This document shows, piece after piece, positions 24,527 to 26,316 of a stretch of DNA of 26,316 nucleotides. Numbering within the stretch: position 1 is the stretch's first letter; every line of letters starts with the position of its first letter. Both the position numbers and the translations under genes were made by a program. The DNA lies in the NCBI GenBank assembly GCA_002343715.1, contig DDSA01000033.1:1-26316 (forward strand). Direction: 5' to 3'. Under the pieces are notes generated by a model. That model was not told the DNA's origin. It searched no databases and was given only the letters and a program-made list of their open reading frames with translations. This DNA comes from Phycisphaerales bacterium UBA2402 (GTDB taxonomy: Bacteria; Planctomycetota; Phycisphaerae; Phycisphaerales; UBA1924).

Positions 24527-24879
24527 GAAAGACCCTCCGTGAGGATGGTGGGAAACGATTGCCCGTGCGCTCCGTCCGGCCCGGGAGATGGGCCAGAGCG
24601 CCGTCGGCCTGGATGTCATGCCCGTTCCGACGCGGCCCGGGGCTTATGGCCGCCGGAATCCGTTCCGGCCACCAGCCCGATGCGTCCGTGTGAGGCGGAC
24701 GTGCGGGCACCGGGAACATCGGAATCACAACAGACCGACTTCAGCAAAGGATGAAAGTGGTTGGAGTGATTGTGACCTTCGCGCACGCCGAGATGGGGGG
24801 ATCATGGCCCGGGAACATGAAAAGGCCCTGCCTTCGAGCGGCAGGGCCTTGTGTGTCTGATGTCTCGGATGAGAGTGGT
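24527..24879 (-). other. Intergenic region between the two flagellin genes
   Basis: About 350 bases with no gene. It holds the terminator of the upstream flagellin (24822-24850) and, on the minus strand, the leader of the first flagellin gene with its ribosome binding site. A 6-bp perfect hairpin (CCGGAA at 24653-24658, TTCCGG at 24663-24668) lies in that leader. I looked for sigma-28 (TAAA...GCCGATAA) and sigma-54 (GG-N10-GC) promoter patterns on the minus strand and found none that I would trust. Confidence 0.5.
24819..24850 (-). terminator. Intrinsic terminator of the second flagellin gene (minus strand)
   Basis: AAGGCCCTGCC (24822-24832) pairs perfectly with 24840-24850 across a 7-base loop. 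On the minus strand the stem runs into TTTTCAT. It lies 29 bases after the stop of the flagellin gene ending at 24880. Confidence 0.88.
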
Positions 24880-26316
24880 TTAGCCGAGGAGTTGCAGCAC
24901 CTGCTGACTCTGCTGGTTCGCCAGGCTCAGAACGCTGGTCCCCGAACTGGCCAGAATCTGCGCCCGTGTCAACCGGCTCGTCTCGAAGGCAAAGTCCGAG
25001 TCGCGGATCGACGAGTCGCTCGCGGAGAGATTCTCGAACTGCGTCTGGAGACTTCGCTGGTTGGTCTCCAGCACATTCCGCTCGAAGGCACCGAGCCGTC
25101 CCCTGAGCACCGTGACCTGGTCGATGGCCTTGCCGAGAATGTTGCTCGCATCCGTGAAGTTTCCACGCCGGACATTCTCGGCGATGCTGTTGGTTTGACC
25201 GGTCTTGAGGCTCGACAGGTACTGCACCGCCCCACCCACCAAACTCGCCCCGAGACGGGACGCAGCCATGGACGGGATCCCCGCCGCGGACTGCTGGGAT
25301 GGGGTGACATCCGGTCCGAGTTGAAAGAGCGCGCCGCCCCCGGTGATGTCAAAGGTGGTCGGTGTAGCGCTGGGCCGTGTCGCGGCGGCGCTGGTGAGCG
25401 TGAGTTCCAACCCCAGCGAGGGGGAGTTGACCGAGATGGCCAGCCCGCGTCCGGTGGCCAGGTTGCCGTTCACCAGCGCCTGCACGTCCGCGCCGTTGTC
25501 GCGATCTCCGGCAATAAGAGTGCCGGCGCCGAGCAGCGAAGACCACCCGAAGGGGGTATCGCTGACCACCGGCGCCCCGGACGTGAACTTGAAAAGATCG
25601 AAGGAGTCCCCCGGCTGCCCCGGCCCGCCCAGCCGCTTCACGCTGACGAAGGCGTCGGAACCGTAATCCGAAGAGTTGAAGACCATGCCGCTGGCGGCGG
25701 ACCCGTTGATCAGGTTCGCCTCCACGCCGGTCAGACTCGTGAGATTGTTCACGGCGGCGACCACGCGCGACAAGGGTTGACCCGAAGCGATGGTGATAAC
25801 CTGCACACCCTTGGGCCCAGCGATCTCCAGCGTCATCGCGCTCAGAGTCACACCGGCGGGTGTGGTATTGCCGTTGTAGTACAGCGCCCCGACCTGCGCC
25901 GAGGCGACGACATCCACCTGCACCTGCAGGGCCGCGCCGTTCACGAAGTTGGCGTTGTGCACCTGGGCCAGCGTGATGGCGCTGCTCCGCACTCCCGAGA
26001 GGGTGTAGTCAAGGCTGCCGTTGAGGAGTTTCAGGCTGCCGAACGAGGCCGTGTTCGAGATGCGCGTGATGGACTCGATCGCCGAATCGATCTGGAGCTG
26101 GTTGGCCTCTCGCTCCGTGGCTGAGTTGGCGCCGGTGTTCGCGGCCTCGACGATCAGGCTGCGGATCGAGTTCAGCAGATCGTTCCCCTCCGCGAGGGCG
26201 CCCTCGGTGGTGGCGATGACGGCGCTGGCCCGTTCGCTGTTGCGAACGCCGGTTTCGACGCCGCGGATGTTGGAGCGGATGCGCTCCGAGACGATCAGGC
26301 CCGCGGGGTCGTCCTT
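24880..26316 (-). CDS. Second flagellin, N-terminus beyond the window edge
   Basis: Filament protein, 478 residues visible; the start lies beyond base 26316. The visible part opens at KDDPAGLIVSERIRSNI, about 40 residues into a normal flagellin, and continues with QLQIDSAIESITRISNTASF and LKLLNGSLDY. The variable centre differs strongly from the first flagellin, and a Flagellin_IN-like segment (about AGPKGVQVITIASGQPLSRV) is present. The C-terminus has LRGRLGAFERNV, IRDSDFAFETSRLTRAQIL and ends QQSQQVLQLLG. Ends conserved and centre diverged is the normal pattern for paired flagellins. Confidence 0.94.
   Translation of the reverse strand, partial: KDDPAGLIVSERIRSNIRGVETGVRNSERASAVIATTEGALAEGNDLLNSIRSLIVEAANTGANSATEREANQLQIDSAIESITRISNTASFGSLKLLNGSLDYTLSGVRSSAITLAQVHNANFVNGAALQVQVDVVASAQVGALYYNGNTTPAGVTLSAMTLEIAGPKGVQVITIASGQPLSRVVAAVNNLTSLTGVEANLINGSAASGMVFNSSDYGSDAFVSVKRLGGPGQPGDSFDLFKFTSGAPVVSDTPFGWSSLLGAGTLIAGDRDNGADVQALVNGNLATGRGLAISVNSPSLGLELTLTSAAATRPSATPTTFDITGGGALFQLGPDVTPSQQSAAGIPSMAASRLGASLVGGAVQYLSSLKTGQTNSIAENVRRGNFTDASNILGKAIDQVTVLRGRLGAFERNVLETNQRSLQTQFENLSASDSSIRDSDFAFETSRLTRAQILASSGTSVLSLANQQSQQVLQLLG

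Noticed and set aside
23012..24754. Plus-strand open frame of 580 codons opposite the first flagellin
   Set aside because: The minus frame is an unmistakable flagellin; the plus frame is Arg/Asp/Gly/Val-rich antisense.
24751..26124. Plus-strand open frame of 457 codons opposite the second flagellin
   Set aside because: Antisense of a clear flagellin, running through the terminator at 24822-24850.

Overview
The window reads as a chromosomal piece of a GC-rich planctomycete, most likely of the Phycisphaerae side of Planctomycetota. The main reasons are a giant surface protein carrying the planctomycete-type N-terminal motif LERRQML (LEPR-XLL class) and a lone pseudopilin-type protein with a FTLIE N-terminus. 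A metal-dependent type KdsA and flagellin genes fit a Gram-negative, flagellated cell. The species is an inference; no rRNA or tRNA gene is present to fix it.

Layout. 1-332: the last part of an RND-type efflux transporter. 417-1580: pheA (chorismate mutase/prephenate dehydratase). 1581-1989: a leader region of about 400 bases with one clear hairpin. 1990-11544: a single 3184-residue repetitive secreted protein, closed by a strong intrinsic terminator. 11628-12803 (minus): a coiled-coil protein. 12923-15474: an RsuA/RluB-family pseudouridine synthase overlapping, by ATGA, a YihY/BrkB membrane protein with a C-terminal winged helix. 15586-16399: rpmI (L35 with an unusual tail) and rplT (L20), then a terminator. 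16576-17229: an M50-type membrane protease that converges, 3 bases apart, on a DUF971 gene. 17641-18549 (minus): a secreted Arg/Gly/Pro-rich protein. 18762-19990: a prepilin-like protein and a coupled small membrane protein. 20026-22945: a secreted cyanophycinase-like protein, a Trp-rich membrane protein and kdsA, closely spaced and probably co-transcribed. 22979-26316 (minus): two flagellin genes in tandem, the second cut by the window edge, each with its own terminator.

How it fits together. The genes divide into core functions (Phe biosynthesis, rRNA modification, L35/L20, Kdo synthesis) and envelope or surface functions (RND pump, giant protein, pseudopilin, secreted RGP-rich protein, M50 protease, flagellins). 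No mobile element, CRISPR array or phage gene was recognised. The most unusual items are the giant protein, whose C-terminus has what looks like a dead metzincin-type zinc motif, the disordered RGP-rich secreted protein, the extended L35, and the winged-helix tail on the YihY protein.
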